The notes under the pieces are model-generated. The model was not told the origin of the DNA. It was given only the letters and a program-made list of their open reading frames with translations, and ran no database searches. From NCBI RefSeq assembly GCF_963082655.1, contig NC_081555.1, forward strand, positions 150,945,005-151,009,004: a DNA stretch of 64,000 nt, written 5' to 3'. Positions within the stretch are counted from its first letter, which is position 1; each line of letters starts with the position of its first letter. The translations under genes were made by a program, and so were the position numbers. Positions 1 to 12,060 of this stretch are shown here, piece after piece. The stretch is from Stomoxys calcitrans (Eukaryota; Arthropoda; Insecta; Diptera; Muscidae).

Positions 1-317
1 ATTTGGTTATAGGTGCCATAAAGAACGATCTCTCGATTTAAAATCTTCGAACTATAAAAAGTGCATTTATTATCCCATTTCGTTGAAATTTGACGCAGTG
101 ACTTATGTTAGGCTTTTCAACGTCCGTGTTCTATATGGTTAATATGGGTTTATATTTGTACAGTGACTTATATTTATTTGATTATTTAATGTCCGTGCCG
201 AATTTGGGTACTTAAGATATCAAAATTTCACCGGATTGTGACGAAATGGGGTTTTCATATATACCCGAGGTGGTGGGTATCCAAAGTTCGACCGAACTTA
301 ATGCCTTTTTACTTGTT
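1..317 (-). mobile_element. family A element, hairpin-end part, cut by window edge
   Basis: The copy enters from the left edge. It carries A-type internal repeat text and ends with the A terminus: a CCCGAGGTGGTGGGTATCC block, a decayed hairpin (TTCGACCGAA) and CTTTTTACTTGTT. Confidence 0.8.
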
Positions 318-1311
318 TTTTCTTGCTTATCAGGGCTGTGTTTATTTAGCATAATTTAGGCATTTATTTGGGCCCACATGCTTTGAATGACACGTTTTTG
401 TGGCAAACGAGTCGTTTTGCCCTTGTAAATTGTAAGGGCAAAACAAGTAGTTTTTAGAGCATTATAATGTAGAGTTGGGTAGTTTCGGATGGAATTAGTT
501 CATTGGAACTTATCCAAGTAAGGAACTGCTGGAATTAGTTCCATCTCTTTCCAACTTATAGTTCCATAGTTCCCTTTTTTTACATGCACATTTTATTTTA
601 CTTCCTTTGTTAATTTGTAGACCATCTCATTGACAGTATAATATTGTTATTTGTGTGCTTTGGTTGATTAGGTTTCTTTGGTAATCTTTAAAAAATACAT
701 TTTTTTGTGTTTTTATTATAAGATTTTCAAATTTGTTTGTTTTGGCATGTAATGCAATTCGGAAATAATGCCAAAGAAAAACATTTTGCTCAAAAACACC
801 CCAGTTTCAAATTCGTAGTCCTTGATGCTTTTGAATACTGTTGCGTTGTGTTTGTACCCAATGTGGTTTTTTGGACTTTACCTTTTTTTTTTGTTGCAGA
901 AAATGCTTATTTAAGGAGTGAAGGAATTCAATCACGTCAAACAATTTTTGTTTTATGGTAAACTACTTTTTTCGACTTTTAAATTTGAACATGCCTTTTT
1001 GCGGATAAAAGATAAAAATTTCCAAACTAATTACATATTCGGTTCATGACTTGTTTTTTTATTCAGTCGTTATCGTTACCAATGTCTCTCCAACATGGTA
1101 GTCAAATCTAAATACAAGATTCCCATATTTGCCTTATGATGTCTCAATCACAAGTGTTTGATTGGATAACTTGATCAATCAATTTCGATTTTCTTGTTTG
1201 CCAATTTTAATATGATGTTAATTTTGCGGACTATAAAATTTAACGTCGGATACAGCGATGTCATGGTGAAAAATAAGAAATAACAAATAAAAGTGTAATA
1301 AAATTGGCCTA
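318..1311. other. AT-rich stretch without genes
   Basis: No supported gene. A cluster of GGAACT/AGTTCC motifs lies at about 487-570, with the 12-mer TGGAATTAGTTC present twice. The short frame at 737-961 has no recognisable domain. Confidence 0.5.
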
Positions 1312-1950
1312 ACTGAATCTTATATGCCCTCCACCATGGATTGCATTTGTCAAGGTCTTTCTCTTAATAGGTAGAAACAAAAAAGGATAATTGGAAATCA
1401 TAACAAGTAGTCCCCATGGATTTTGTATATGCTTGAAAACCATTGCTTTCTTTGGGTGCTCACGATATCATATTGAGAGAGCGGTTAATATTGGACCTAC
1501 ATCAGGTTATGTACCGATTTGGACCATATCTGGTATATACTTATTTAAATATCGAAGGTCACAGCAGAATTCATCCTCCGAAACTTCAGCCAAATCCGAT
1601 AAGAATTGCACCCTCTAGGGGTTCAATTTGTAAAATCGGATTATGTGGGAGCAATATCATGTTAAAACCGATTTGAACTATGGTTGGAAGTTATAACAAA
1701 ACATCCATACAAAATTTCTGCCGAACCGGATAAGAATTGCCCCTTCTAGAGGCCCAAGAAATCAAGATCCGAGATCGGTTATAAGGCAGCCGCATCAGGT
1801 TATAAAAAGATTTGAACCATAGTTGGCAATTCGATAAGAATTGCGTCATCTAGTAGTCAAGATTCAAGATCGGATTATATGGGAGCTATATCAAAACATG
1901 CACCGATATGGCCCATTTTCAATCTCAATCGACCTTTGTGTTATGTTATG
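1312..1950 (+). mobile_element. family B element, partial
   Basis: Starts with the B-type TATATGCCCTCCACCATGGA block, so the AACAAG tip is lost or decayed. Degenerate B units follow (AATCCGATAAGAATTGC, GGTTATATGGGAGC). It ends at the border with the N1 fragment near 1990. Confidence 0.75.
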
Positions 1951-1984
1951 TAGATAGATGGGTCATGTTAGATAGATGGATCAA

Positions 1985-2597
1985 AGCTAAGGGACAGAGT
2001 GGGCCTGGGGGTCTAAAATGAAACCCAGGGACTAAGATCTATTTTAGACTGACTGACCATAAGACGGTCCCGCAGGCGTACATTCGGGCGATCACGGATT
2101 GCGTGAGGTGGTGTGTTACTTACGCGAGGACGTCGAGTGTGAACATTTTTACCGGCAGTAAAATGGCCATAAGGGCAATAACAACCAAGCCGTAAAGTCA
2201 CGAACAGTCTTGCAGTGTAAGAAGGAGATTAAAGCCTTCTCTGTGGATGACATAATCCGAATTGTTTGGGTGTCGGGCCATGACAGAGTAAGGGGGGATG
2301 AAAGGGCAGACGATTTGGCGGTGAAGGCCAGAGAACTCCCGTCACTAAACTAGGTTAACCCGAAGCATTTCGGGTTGGCGCATGTGACACTTAAACAGCG
2401 AAACAATTGGAAGGACGGCGAAAATCCTATGGGATGATACGGATAGTGAGAGGACGACGCTTTCACTGAAAGAAAGTCAGAAGGAGGTCATTATAGATTT
2501 TGGCATCATAACGGGACACATAGGACTACGAGCTCACTTATGCAAAATCGGTGCGGCAAGTGATAGCAAGTGTAGTGCATGCAGGGAAGATGATTAG
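1985..2597 (+). mobile_element. N1 non-LTR retrotransposon fragment (RNase H region)
   Basis: Broken coding remnant. It shows the RNase H pieces PQAYIRAITDCVRW (the QAE position decayed), IFTGSKMAIRAITT (FSDS motif decayed), WVSGHDRVRGDERADDLAV (catalytic Asp kept), and finally CSACREDD, the start of a C-terminal zinc-binding motif. Stops and frame changes interrupt it. The same family occurs at 25.7, 29-30 and 31-33.9 kb. It breaks off abruptly where a B copy begins, with part of the C-terminus deleted. The RNase H domain and C-terminal CCHC point to a LOA/I-like clade; this clade call is inference. Confidence 0.8.
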
Positions 2598-3536
2598 ATA
2601 TATATATATATTCTTAAAGTATATATATTCTTAATCGTCGCTACATTTTATGTCGATCTAGCCATGTCCGTCCGTCCGTCTGTCTGTCGAAGGCACGCTT
2701 ACTTCCGAAGGAGTAAAGCTAGCCGCTTGAAATTTTGCACAAATACTTCTTATTAGTGTAGGTTGGTTGGGATTGTAAATTGGCCATATCGGTCCATGTT
2801 TTAATATTGCTGCCATATAAACCGATCTTGGGTCTCGACTTCTTGAGCCATTAGAGTACGCAATTCTTATCCGATTGGAATGAAATTTTGCACGACGTGT
2901 TTTGTTATGATATCGAACAACTGTGCTAAGTATGGTTCAAATCGGTCCATAACCTGATATAACTGCCATATAAACAGATCTTGGGTCTTGACTTTTTGAG
3001 CCTCTAGAGGGCGCAATTCTTAACTGATTTGGCTGAAATTTTGCATGACATATTTTTATTTTACTTTCAACAACTGTATCAAATAAGGTTCAAATCGGTT
3101 TATAAACTGATATAGCTGTCATATAAACCGATCTGGGATCTTGACTTCTTGAGCCTCTAAAGGTCGCAATTATTATCCGATTTGCCTGAAATTTTGTACA
3201 ACGGATCCTCTCATGACCATCAACATACGTGTTTATTATGGTCTGAATCGGTCTATAGCCCGATACTGCTCCCATATAAATCGAACTCTCTATTTTACTT
3301 CTTGAGCCCCCAAAGGGCGCAATTCTTATTCGAATTGGCTGACATTTTACACAGGACTCCAACATATAATTTAATTGTGGGCCAAACCGGACCATATCTT
3401 GATATCGCTCTAATAGCAGAGAAAATCTTTTTTCTTTCCTAAGAAGAGATGCCGGGAAAAGAACTCGACAAATGTGATCCATGGTGGAGGGTATATAAGA
3501 TTCGGCCCAGCCGAACTTAGCACGCTTTTACTTGTT
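2598..3536 (-). mobile_element. family B element inside N1
   Basis: Runs from the block with TGTCCGTCCGTCCG through several internal units to the hairpin (TTCGGCCCAGCCGAA) and GCTTTTACTTGTT. The outer TTTTTATACCC end is missing, replaced by a short TA repeat at 2598-2630. N1 3' UTR text resumes immediately after, so B sits inside N1. Confidence 0.85.
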
Positions 3537-3612
3537 TAGTATTTAGAGCGCACAACAAGCCGATTAATGCCTTAAGTGTATGTCCTTAGGTGTTTTTCAA
3601 CCTAACCTAAGA
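3537..3612 (+). mobile_element. N1 3' UTR and tail
   Basis: Contains AGAGCGCACAACAAGCCGAT and ends TTTTTCAACCTAACCTAAG. This matches, in the other orientation, the 3' end of the N1 copies at 28.95 and 31.26 kb. It is the distal half of the N1 copy split by the B element. Confidence 0.65.
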
Positions 3613-3839
3613 TAAGGCACTTTTATACGGATGGCCTAAGACTAGTTAATTATGTGGGCTAGGAGGTACAATCTAAAGTACTAAGACTAGGCAATCGGAA
3701 AAGCTTACTCGATTACTGTAAGTTGCATTAAGCAATGCAATTAAATAAGTTATGGAATTGCCCGGATATAATTTCTTAACAACGATTAACATCAATATAT
3801 TGTTAGAAAGATATTTAGCCAATAAATTTTTGGAAAACA

Positions 3840-4290
3840 AAACAACTATCTTTATCTGTTATGGATTATACAGGAATTGTAGAGCAGACGAGGTTGCAAT
3901 TTAGGAACTAACATACACATTCTAAATGAATTGGAGTCTGTCATTTTTCGAGATAAGGAATCTAAGCTGGAAAAGCTCTTTCACTTCGTTGTCGTAGGCT
4001 AGAACATGTGCCTCATAACATGTGCTTGTCTAGTTGGAAGACATATTGATAGATTTGAAGATGCAAGTAATAATTTATGCAAAAGCTGTGAGGACGTCGA
4101 GAAAGAATAAACTATAGAACATATGCTGTGTTTCTCGCTTTTGAAAGCGGTGGCAGCACAACTTTAGGCTCTAATTTCTTTGCAGGCTTGTGTAAATTGG
4201 TGAATGTCAACATTCGAAAGTTGTTGGACTGTTTTAGCTGGTTGGTATAATAGCAGGAACTAGAAGGTATCTTTCTTTTCTTCTTGTTGT
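3840..4290 (+). mobile_element. N3 non-LTR retrotransposon C-terminus, degenerate
   Basis: CRADEV near 3875 matches the end of an RNase H domain, where the Asp is catalytic. LCKSCEDVEKE, a stop, then TIEHMLCF near 4080-4135 match the C-terminal zinc-binding motif of RNase H-bearing non-LTR elements. In another frame follows GSNFFAGLCKLVNVNIRKLL. At least two stops and one frameshift are visible. It differs from the N1 C-terminus and could belong with N2. Confidence 0.65.
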
Positions 4291-5084
4291 GGTATAATAA
4301 TGAACTAAATAGCCTATGTGAGTCTGATCGCATACAGTCATTGAAGCCGAACCCAATCTAACACATTATGTGAGCCGAACTTTGTAAACATATAGTTTTC
4401 TCTGTGAACTGATTATGAGTTTAGTAATAATGTTATATATAAATCTAATACAACTTTTCTAGACTCCGTCGGAGCCATTTTAACTCGAAATTGATTAAAG
4501 ACCGCATGGATATGTACACATGCACGTACGTTAGTCTCCATCTCCATCTCACCTATTTGCTAATTAATTCTTAATTCATTTTGTAAGCTCTGATCGAATT
4601 CTTTTGGCCTTTTGATAACAACATACGATTAATTCATTTAAATTTAAGAAATAATTGCTAATGTTGTTTCCAATCGTTTGTTTTTGTTTCTCACACTCCC
4701 ACCATGCGGATTTAGTACTCTTGCGTTTTAATTTGCATAAGCGTTTTTAATGCGAATAAAAAAAATTATAATTAGAATAGCATTGTTGCCATGTCACAAA
4801 ATCGAAAGTAATTTTTTGAAACTACGTTTGTCCAGTGATTGTTCAATTTGGCACTGCAGATTTGTGTGTGGTCAAGACCAAATTTCTCATGGCCGCTGAA
4901 GTGACAATTGGCGTGACGCATATATTGCGCTTTATCATAAGAAACAGATGGGTGAACAAATTTGGCAACAAAAGTGACAACAGATACCTTTTAACATCAT
5001 GGTGGCAGTAGTCTAAACAAATTTTATTGAATTTAACCAATAATTAAGAATAATAAAAATGTGTTAAATATGCTTTTCCTTATA
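4291..5084. other. gene-free stretch
   Basis: AT-rich DNA. Short frames at 4112-4333 and 4843-5040 show no domain or repeat match. Nothing else recognised. Confidence 0.4.
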
Positions 5085-5215
5085 TTGAAAATTTGTCCAT
5101 GAATATTCCATTAAGGAACTGGGGCCAACTTTTCACATATCAATGAGTGCTGTCCAATTCAAGTTTAAGCTCAGTGATAAGGGGCCTCCTTTTTATAGCC
5201 GAGTCTGAACGGCTG
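5085..5215 (-). mobile_element. tRNA-derived SINE, tail half
   Basis: Matches the 3' half of the SINE described at 12433: ATGAATATTCCATTAAGGA, CAATGAGTGCTGTCC, and GGGGCCTCCTTTTTATAGCC. The tRNA-like head is missing, and a family A array follows directly. Confidence 0.8.
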
Positions 5216-6165
5216 GCATCAATGTAACACCTCCTTGGCAATGTATCTGCCGATAAACGGTCTGAAGGTCTGCCGATAAAGGGTGAAGCCGATAAGAGCT
5301 TTATTTGATACCCGATTTCGCGGAAATTTGGAACAGTGGGTTATTTGAATCCTCCCGACATCTGACATAAATATGGATCAGATGCGACTATTTTTAGATA
5401 TAGCTGCCATATAAACCGATCTGCCGATAAAGGGTCTGAAGCCGATAAGAGCTTTATTTGATACCCGATTTGCGGAAATTCGGAACAGTGGGTTATTTTA
5501 ATCCTCTCGACATCTGACATTAATATGGATTAGATCGGACTATATTTAAATATAGCTGCCATATAAACCGATCTGCCGATAATGGGTCTAAAGCCCATAA
5601 AAGCCCTATTTTTAACAGATTTCGAATTCCAACATCGGAAGGCGAAATAAAAGCTTAATTTATAATCCGATTTTGCTGAAATTTTTGACAGTGTGTAGGT
5701 CAAGGCCTCCTAACATCCGACCTAAATATGGGTCTGATCGGACAATATTTAGATAATGCTGCCTTATATTACAATCTGCCGATAAGGGGTCTGAAGCCCA
5801 TAAAAGCTTTATGTATTACCCGATTTCGCTGAAATTTCAAACAGTGAGTTGTTTTGTCTTTACTTTACTTTTTATCCGATTTCGCTGAAATTTGAAACGG
5901 TATAGCTCCCATAAAAACCAATAGCCCGATTTGACTTCTTAAGCCCTTACAAGCCGCAATTTTAGTCCGATTTGGTTGAAATTTCAAAGGTAGTGATTTG
6001 TAATGGCTTTCAAATACTTTGCCAAGAAGGGCCAAAATCGGTCAATAATCTGATATAGGTCCCATGTAAACCTGTCTCTGGATCATCTTTGTTCGGTTCC
6101 TAGGAGCTTAAATTTTTGCTGGTTTTACAGAAGTTTAGTATGTAGAACAAAATTGTGCCCTACAA
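5216..6165 (-). repeat. tandem repeat array, divergent family A
   Basis: Several units of about 150-200 bp carry GATATAGCTGCCATATAAACC, CGATCTGCCGATAA and GATTTCGCGGAAATTTGG. They resemble A units but with different lengths and wording. Both ends are missing. The right part (5880-6110) grades into B-like text. Confidence 0.75.
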
Positions 6166-6167
6166 CC

Positions 6168-6465
6168 ACCCATCGTAGCGCTGAGGTTAGCACGTCCGCC
6201 TATGACGCTGAACGAACGGGTTCGAATCCTGGCGAGACCATCAAAAAAAATTTTCAGCGGTGGTTTTCCCCCTCCTAATGCTGGCAACATTTGTGAGGTA
6301 TTATGCCATGTAAAACTTCTCTCCAAGGAGGTGTCGCACAGTGGACTCGGCTATAAAAATTAGGCCCCTTATAATTGTGCTTAAACATGAATCGGACTGC
6401 ACTCATTGATATGTGTGAAGTTAGCCACTGTTCCTTAATTGAATGTTAATGGGCAACATTTGCAT
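6168..6465 (+). mobile_element. tRNA-derived SINE, near full length
   Basis: Pol III box A-like TAGCGCTGAGGTTAG is at 6176-6190 and a perfect box B GGTTCGAATCC at 6219-6229. The family body follows (CCCTCCTAATGCTGGC, GGCTATAAAAATTAGGCCCC, ATCGGACTGCACTCATTGA), with the tail near GGGCAACATTTGC. Confidence 0.9.
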
Positions 6466-6504
6466 TTTTACAACTTAATTTATTTCGCATAAATATTTAG
6501 CAGA

Positions 6505-7075
6505 ATCTATGTTGGTGTGTTCGACGTCTTTTTACAATATAGCAGAGATCGGTCCAGATTTGGATATAGCATCCATATAGATCGATCTCTCGATTTAAGG
6601 TCTTGGGCCCATTTAAGGCGCTTTTATTGTCCTATTTCGCAAAAGTGTGACAGTGAGTTGCGTTAGGCTCTTCAACATCTTTCAGCAACATGGCACAGAT
6701 CGGTCCACATTTGAATATAGCTGCATATAGACCGATCTCTCGATTTAAGGTTTTGGCCCTATAAAAGGCATATTTATAATCCCATTTCGGTGAAATTTTA
6801 CACATACGTGTCGAATATGGTTCAGATCGGTCTATATTTGGATATGCCTACCAAAAATGGCAATATTTTGTTCTACAAAATTGAACAATGACTAGTATTT
6901 ATTAGACCACTCAATGTTCGTGTCGAATTTTCGTTCAAATCGGACCATCTTTCGGTATAGCTACTATGAGGGCATAAATTATAAATTTTTCACCGGATTA
7001 TGGCGAAAGGTGGTTTACATATACCCGAGGTGGTGGGTTTCCAAAGTTCGGCCGGGCCGGCACTTATTCAAAAAC
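6505..7075 (-). mobile_element. family A element, hairpin end present
   Basis: Contains A units (GATCGGTCCAGATTTGGATA, GATCTCTCGATTTAAGG) and ends with the CCCGAGGTGGTGGGTTTCC block and TTCGGCCGGGCCGG. The final TTTACTTGTT is decayed to TTATTCAAAA. Confidence 0.8.
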
Positions 7076-7157
7076 GATGCTGGATTTTATCATTTGCGTG
7101 ATTGAAACAATTTCTATTAAAATATTAATAGAATCAATTAATTTCGTCACTGAAACC

Positions 7158-7256
7158 GATTCTGTAGAAAGAGATACCGGGCAAAGATCTATAAATATGC
7201 GATAGTGAGGGGATGTAAGATTCGGCCCATACGAACTTAATATACTTTTATTTGTG
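7158..7256 (-). mobile_element. family B hairpin-end fragment
   Basis: A short remnant: AAAGAGATACCGGGCAAAG, then GTAAGATTCGGCCCATACGA and ACTTTTATTTGTG, a decayed B terminus. Confidence 0.7.
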
Positions 7257-8804
7257 TATTGTGCGTTACAAGGAGATTCATATATCAGGTCAGGCAATGG
7301 AATTGTCTGGCAAACTATTTTGAAGTTTTTGTAGTTTTTATTGGAGAGCTCGACGTTAATGTTCACTACCTTTAGCAAAATCTTTGCTTTACATCAAACT
7401 TCCCCTAAATGAGGAAAGTTCGGCAATTTCCTGTTTTATAGAAATTTTAAACAATGTCTTTAATTTTTTCAATGCAAAAATTTTCAACTCGAAAGAGAAA
7501 TTAACACATCATTTGAAAAATTATCCTCGCCCTAACAGGCAAACAAAGCCAGAAATTTATTTATATGTGATTACGCCATAATTCGTATATTTTTCACCAT
7601 ATATAACATTTCATATTCAATGTGTTTAATAATATCTAATCACTGAAACGCTTTCCTATAGCAGTGCGAATAATTCACAATGCGGTTGTGGACTAAATGC
7701 AGAATCTAGTTAATTAAAATTAAATCCTTGAAAGTAATATAATACAAGATTAAAGCAAATAAAGTCTTGTACATATGAACAAGAAATATAAATAAGTACA
7801 CACATAATAATTAATAATGGACAAATAAATCATTAACATGCATTCGATTACCCAGCCCCCAATGGGATGCCAACCCAAGGCGTTCGATTATGAATATGAA
7901 TAACTAAGCGGGTGAGTGCAAGGCTTGCTCAGCCCATACATATTTGAAGTGATTAATTAATGGTGCCTTTAATCGTTGCGAACCGACCACAGTTCAATTG
8001 AAGTTGTTTGGAATATTTCGACATTGGTTTTCATAATCGTATTAATTTTTATTATAGGACTATATTCTTGTTTTCCCCCCTCTCTTAGTCTGCTCCTTCC
8101 CACATGAACAAGTGGATATTGCGACACTTGCACAGTACATATATGTATATTGGTGGCATGTTTCCATTCAGACTTCATTTCGAAAAATTTCAATTTTCTT
8201 GTCATGTCTTGTTAATTTCCACTTAAATTTCAAACCACACCAGCATCGCACCAAGATTTGGCCAACGAATTGTATTCACTGCCCCTTATTTTTATTGGGC
8301 GAAGTGAGAATTTTTGGCACGAGACTTTTCAAGTGTTTGCATTTGCTGTGGCCAGAACGATAACGTGCATGCGATAGTAGCCGTTTTAGATCTTTTAGCC
8401 AAATGATTGTCCATAGACACCAATTGATAAAAACATACGTAAATATTTTTGATACTTGTTTTTATACAAGTTCTTTTGAAAAAAAAAAACAAATATTTAA
8501 CCCAGTTGTTTTTTGAGATTTTTGGACTTTAAGAATATGTTTTTTCTTTCAAATGCTAATAAGTTATAATTTGCATATTTCAGTACATATTTTTATGGGC
8601 GAATGACAAATTTTTGTTGTACTCAAACTGTGAGTTACACACTTTTTTTTTTAATGTCTTAAATAATGTAATTCCAATCAGTGATTGAAATTGTCACATT
8701 AATGGAATAACTTGCGCTGGATAACCTTGTATTTGTTAAAATGTTTTTGAAATACCGCTCGATTCAAAAAATGTATGTAAATCAAATTTTTATTTATTTT
8801 ATTA
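7257..8804. other. repeat-poor, gene-free stretch
   Basis: One of the longest tracts free of recognised repeats upstream of yellow. Frames up to 104 codons occur on both strands but overlap each other and lack domains or coding-like composition. Distal yellow regulatory DNA is possible but not shown. Confidence 0.4.
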
Positions 8805-9145
8805 CTTGCTGACCCGGGCCCGCTCCGCTGCGCCTTCTTTTACTTTATTTGGAGCAAAAGTTTCCTTGGAATATTTATTTTCGACAATTAAAAATCTTTT
8901 AGTGAAATACCATGCTGCGAAAATTTTTAGTTTAGGAGTTTACAAGATGAGGCGTCCCCCAATCACATGGCCCAAAATAGCTTATCAAATTCGTTTTCTT
9001 ATCTCAAATACCTTTCATTTGAGCCACATATTGGCATGGTCGAAAAAATTTTTCCGCTTTGGGGGTGTTTTGAGAAAGGGATGATGCACTAAATACATGA
9101 TCCTACATTTGGATATCAAATTCGTATTTTACTCCCAAATACCTT
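8805..9145 (+). repeat. family D element, left part
   Basis: Begins GCTGACCCGGGCCCGCTCCG, the sharp GC-rich start of family D, seen inverted at 61862-61900. Units with TTGAGCCACATATTGG, AAATACCTTTCATTTGAGCC and GGATATCAAATTCG follow. It stops inside a unit at ACTCCCAAATACC, where the A element at 9146 is inserted. Confidence 0.8.
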
Positions 9146-10707
9146 TTTTATAGCCACCACCGAAGGATGGGGGTATATTCATTTTGTCATTCCGTTTGCA
9201 ACACATCGAAATATCCATTTCCGACCCTATAAAGTATATATATTCTTGATCAGCGTAAAAATCTAAGACGATCTAGACATGTCCGTCCGTCTGTCCGTCT
9301 GTCTGTTGAAATCACGCTACAGCCTTTAAAAATTGAGATATTGAGCTGAAACTTTGCACAGATTCTTTTTTTGTCCATAAGCAGGTTAAGTTCGAAGATG
9401 GGCCATATCGAACTATATCTTGGTATAGCCCCCATATAGACCGATCCGCCGATTTAGGGTCTTAGGCCCATAAAAGCCACGTTTATTAACAGATTTTGCT
9501 GAAATTTGGGACAGTGAGTTGTGTTTGGCCGTTCGATATCCTTTGTCAATTTGGCTCAGATCGGTCCAGATTTGGATATAGCTGTCATATAGACCGATCC
9601 TCCGATTGTGGGTCTTAGACCCATAAAGGCCACATTTGTTATCCGATTTTGCTGAAAATTGGGACTGTGAGTTGTCTTAGGCCCTTTGACGTCCTTCGTC
9701 AATTTGGCCCAGATCGGTCCAGTTTTGGATATAGCTGCCATATAGACCGATCCTCCGATTTAGGGTCTTAGACCCATTAAAGCCACATTTATTATTCGAT
9801 TTTGCTGAAATTTGGGACAGTGAGTTGTCTTGGGCCCTTCGACATCCTTCGCCAGTTTGGCCCAGATCGGTTCAGTTTTGGATATAGCTGCCATATAGAC
9901 CGATCCTCCGATTGTGGGTCTTAGACTCATAAAGGCCACATTTGTTATCCGATTTTGCTGAAAATTGGGACTGTGAGTTGTCTTAGGCCCTTCGACTTCC
10001 TTCGTCAATTTGGCCCAGATCGGTCCAGTTTTGGATATAGCTGCCATATAGACCGATCCTCCGATTTAGGGTCATAGACCCATAAAAGCCACATTTATTA
10101 TCCGATTTTGCTGAAATTTGGGACAGTCAGTTGTCTTACGCCCTTCAACATCCTTCGCCAATTTGGCCCAGATCGGTCCAGTTTTGGATATAGCTGCCAT
10201 ATAGACCGATCCTCCGATTTAGGGTCTTAGACCCATAAAAGCCACATTTATTATCCGATTTTGCTGAAATTTGGGACAGTGAGTTTTCTTAGGCCCTTCG
10301 ACATCCTTTGTCAATTTGGCTCAGATCGGTTCAGATTTGGATATAGCTGCCATATAGACCGATCTCTCGATTTAAGGTTTTGAGCCCATAAAAGGCGCAT
10401 TTATTGTTCGATGTCGCCGAAATTTGGGACAGTGAGTTGTGATAAAACTTTCGATATAACTTCCGTATCGTTTATGGTTCGGAGCGGTTTCTTTTTAGAT
10501 ACAGCTTCTAAAAAGAGCAAAATTTTGTTTTACACAATTGAACAATGACTTGTACTTATTAGTATTTGGTCCAAATCGGAACATACTTCTATATAGCTGC
10601 TAGTATACTTTTTTCCCCGGATTTGACAAAAGGTGGTTTATATATATACCCGAGGTGGTGGGTATCCAAAGTTCGGCCCGGCCGAACTTAACGCCTTTTT
10701 ACTTGTT
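9146..10707 (-). mobile_element. family A element, full length, 153-bp array
   Basis: Both ends are intact: TTTTTATAGCCACCACCGA at the left, and hairpin TTCGGCCCGGCCGAA plus CGCCTTTTTACTTGTT at the right. The same unit anchor (CAGATCGGTYCAG) recurs at 9555, 9708, 9861, 10014, 10167 and 10320, each exactly 153 bp apart. As 153 is divisible by 3, frames run through units and give repetitive 60-95 codon ORFs that are not genes. The block with TGTCCGTCCGTCTGTCCG and ATTCTTGATCAGCG is the conserved subterminal part. Confidence 0.92.
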
Positions 10708-12060
10708 GAGCCCCATATTGCGATGGTTACAAAAAATTGCTGCTTGTGGGGTATTTTGGGAAAGGGGTAGACCCCCAGAAGATTGGTCCCGAAAATGGGT
10801 ATCAATTCTTGCTCTACCCCCAATACCTTTCATTTAAGCCCCACATTGTCATGGTCGGTAAATATGCCTGATTTAGGGGTGTTTTGAGGAGTTTGGTGGT
10901 CCCCCAAATTCTAAGCCCTGAAAATATATCAGCAACGTGCTCTATTCTCATATATCTATATATCATTTATTTGAACCCCATATTACCATTGGCCTCAAAA
11001 TTGGAAATCAAATTCGTTTTCTAATTTCATTTAAACTCCTTATTGCAAAAGTCTGCAAATATGTCCAGTTTGGGGTATTGACCCTAAAAACTATGAATAT
11101 TTAGTTCCACTCTCTTTAAGATCCAAATTGTCTTGGTGAGCAAATACGTCCAATTTGGGGGCTGCTATGGTGATGAGACGTCCGCTAGACAGTTGGCTCC
11201 TAATGTTGATATCAGATACTTGGTCTACTCCCACATACCTTTAATTTGAGCCCCATATTTCCATAGTCAGCAAACATGACCGGCTTGGGGGTGTTTTGGG
11301 GGATGGGCGGCCACTCAGTGAGTTGGCCTTGAAAATATATATCGGATTTCTGTTCCACTTTAAAACCCTCTTATTTGAGCCTCATATTGCAATAGTCAGA
11401 AAATACTCCCTATTTGGGTGGTGTTGTGGATATCAAATTCGTTTTCTAATCTCATTTAAACTCCTTATTGCAAAATTCAGCAAATATGTCCGGTTTGGGG
11501 TTTTGGCCCTAAAAACTATGAATAATTAGTTCCACTCTCTTTAAGACCCAAATTGTCTTGTTGAGCAAATACGTCCTATTTGGCGGTTGTAATGGTGATG
11601 GGACGTCCGCTAGACAGTTTGCCCCTAATGTTGATATCAGATACGTGGTCTACTCCCACATACCTTTAATTTGAGCCCCTTATTTCCATAGACGGCAAAC
11701 ATGACCGGCTTGGGAGGTGTTTTGGGAGATGGGCGGCCACTCAGTGGCCTTAAAAATATATATCGGATTCGTGTTCCACCAGGTACCCCATCCAAAATTT
11801 GGATACCAAATTTTTATTTCTAGAGTACTATATGAAAACACACAAAATTTTGCTTAAATCGCACCACCCATCTCCGAGATCTGGCGTTTTTGAAAATTAG
11901 GGTAAGGGGGAGGGTCCGCCCCCCCTTCAGATATCAAAAAATTTAGTACCCTATTTTCACCACGGGGTCATTATGCACCATCTGTGCAAATTTTAAGACA
12001 ATCGGTTCAGCTGTTCTGAGTCCATAAGGAACACACAGGCATACAAACAAACAAACAAAC
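10708..12060 (+). repeat. family D element, right part with 425-bp higher-order repeat
   Basis: Resumes at GAGCCCCATATTGCGATGG, completing the D unit broken at 9145. A block starting near 11006 is repeated about 425 bp later near 11430; GTTCCACTCTCTTTAAGA occurs at 11104 and 11529. The end includes CCGAGATCTGGCGTTTTTG, CAATCGGTTCAGCTGTTCTG and CAAACAAACAAACAAAC. No coding frame is supported. Confidence 0.8.

Noticed and set aside
9400..10430. CRISPR-like regular spacing
   Set aside because: Units of 153 bp are similar along their whole length with no short repeat/unique spacer pattern, in a eukaryotic genome.
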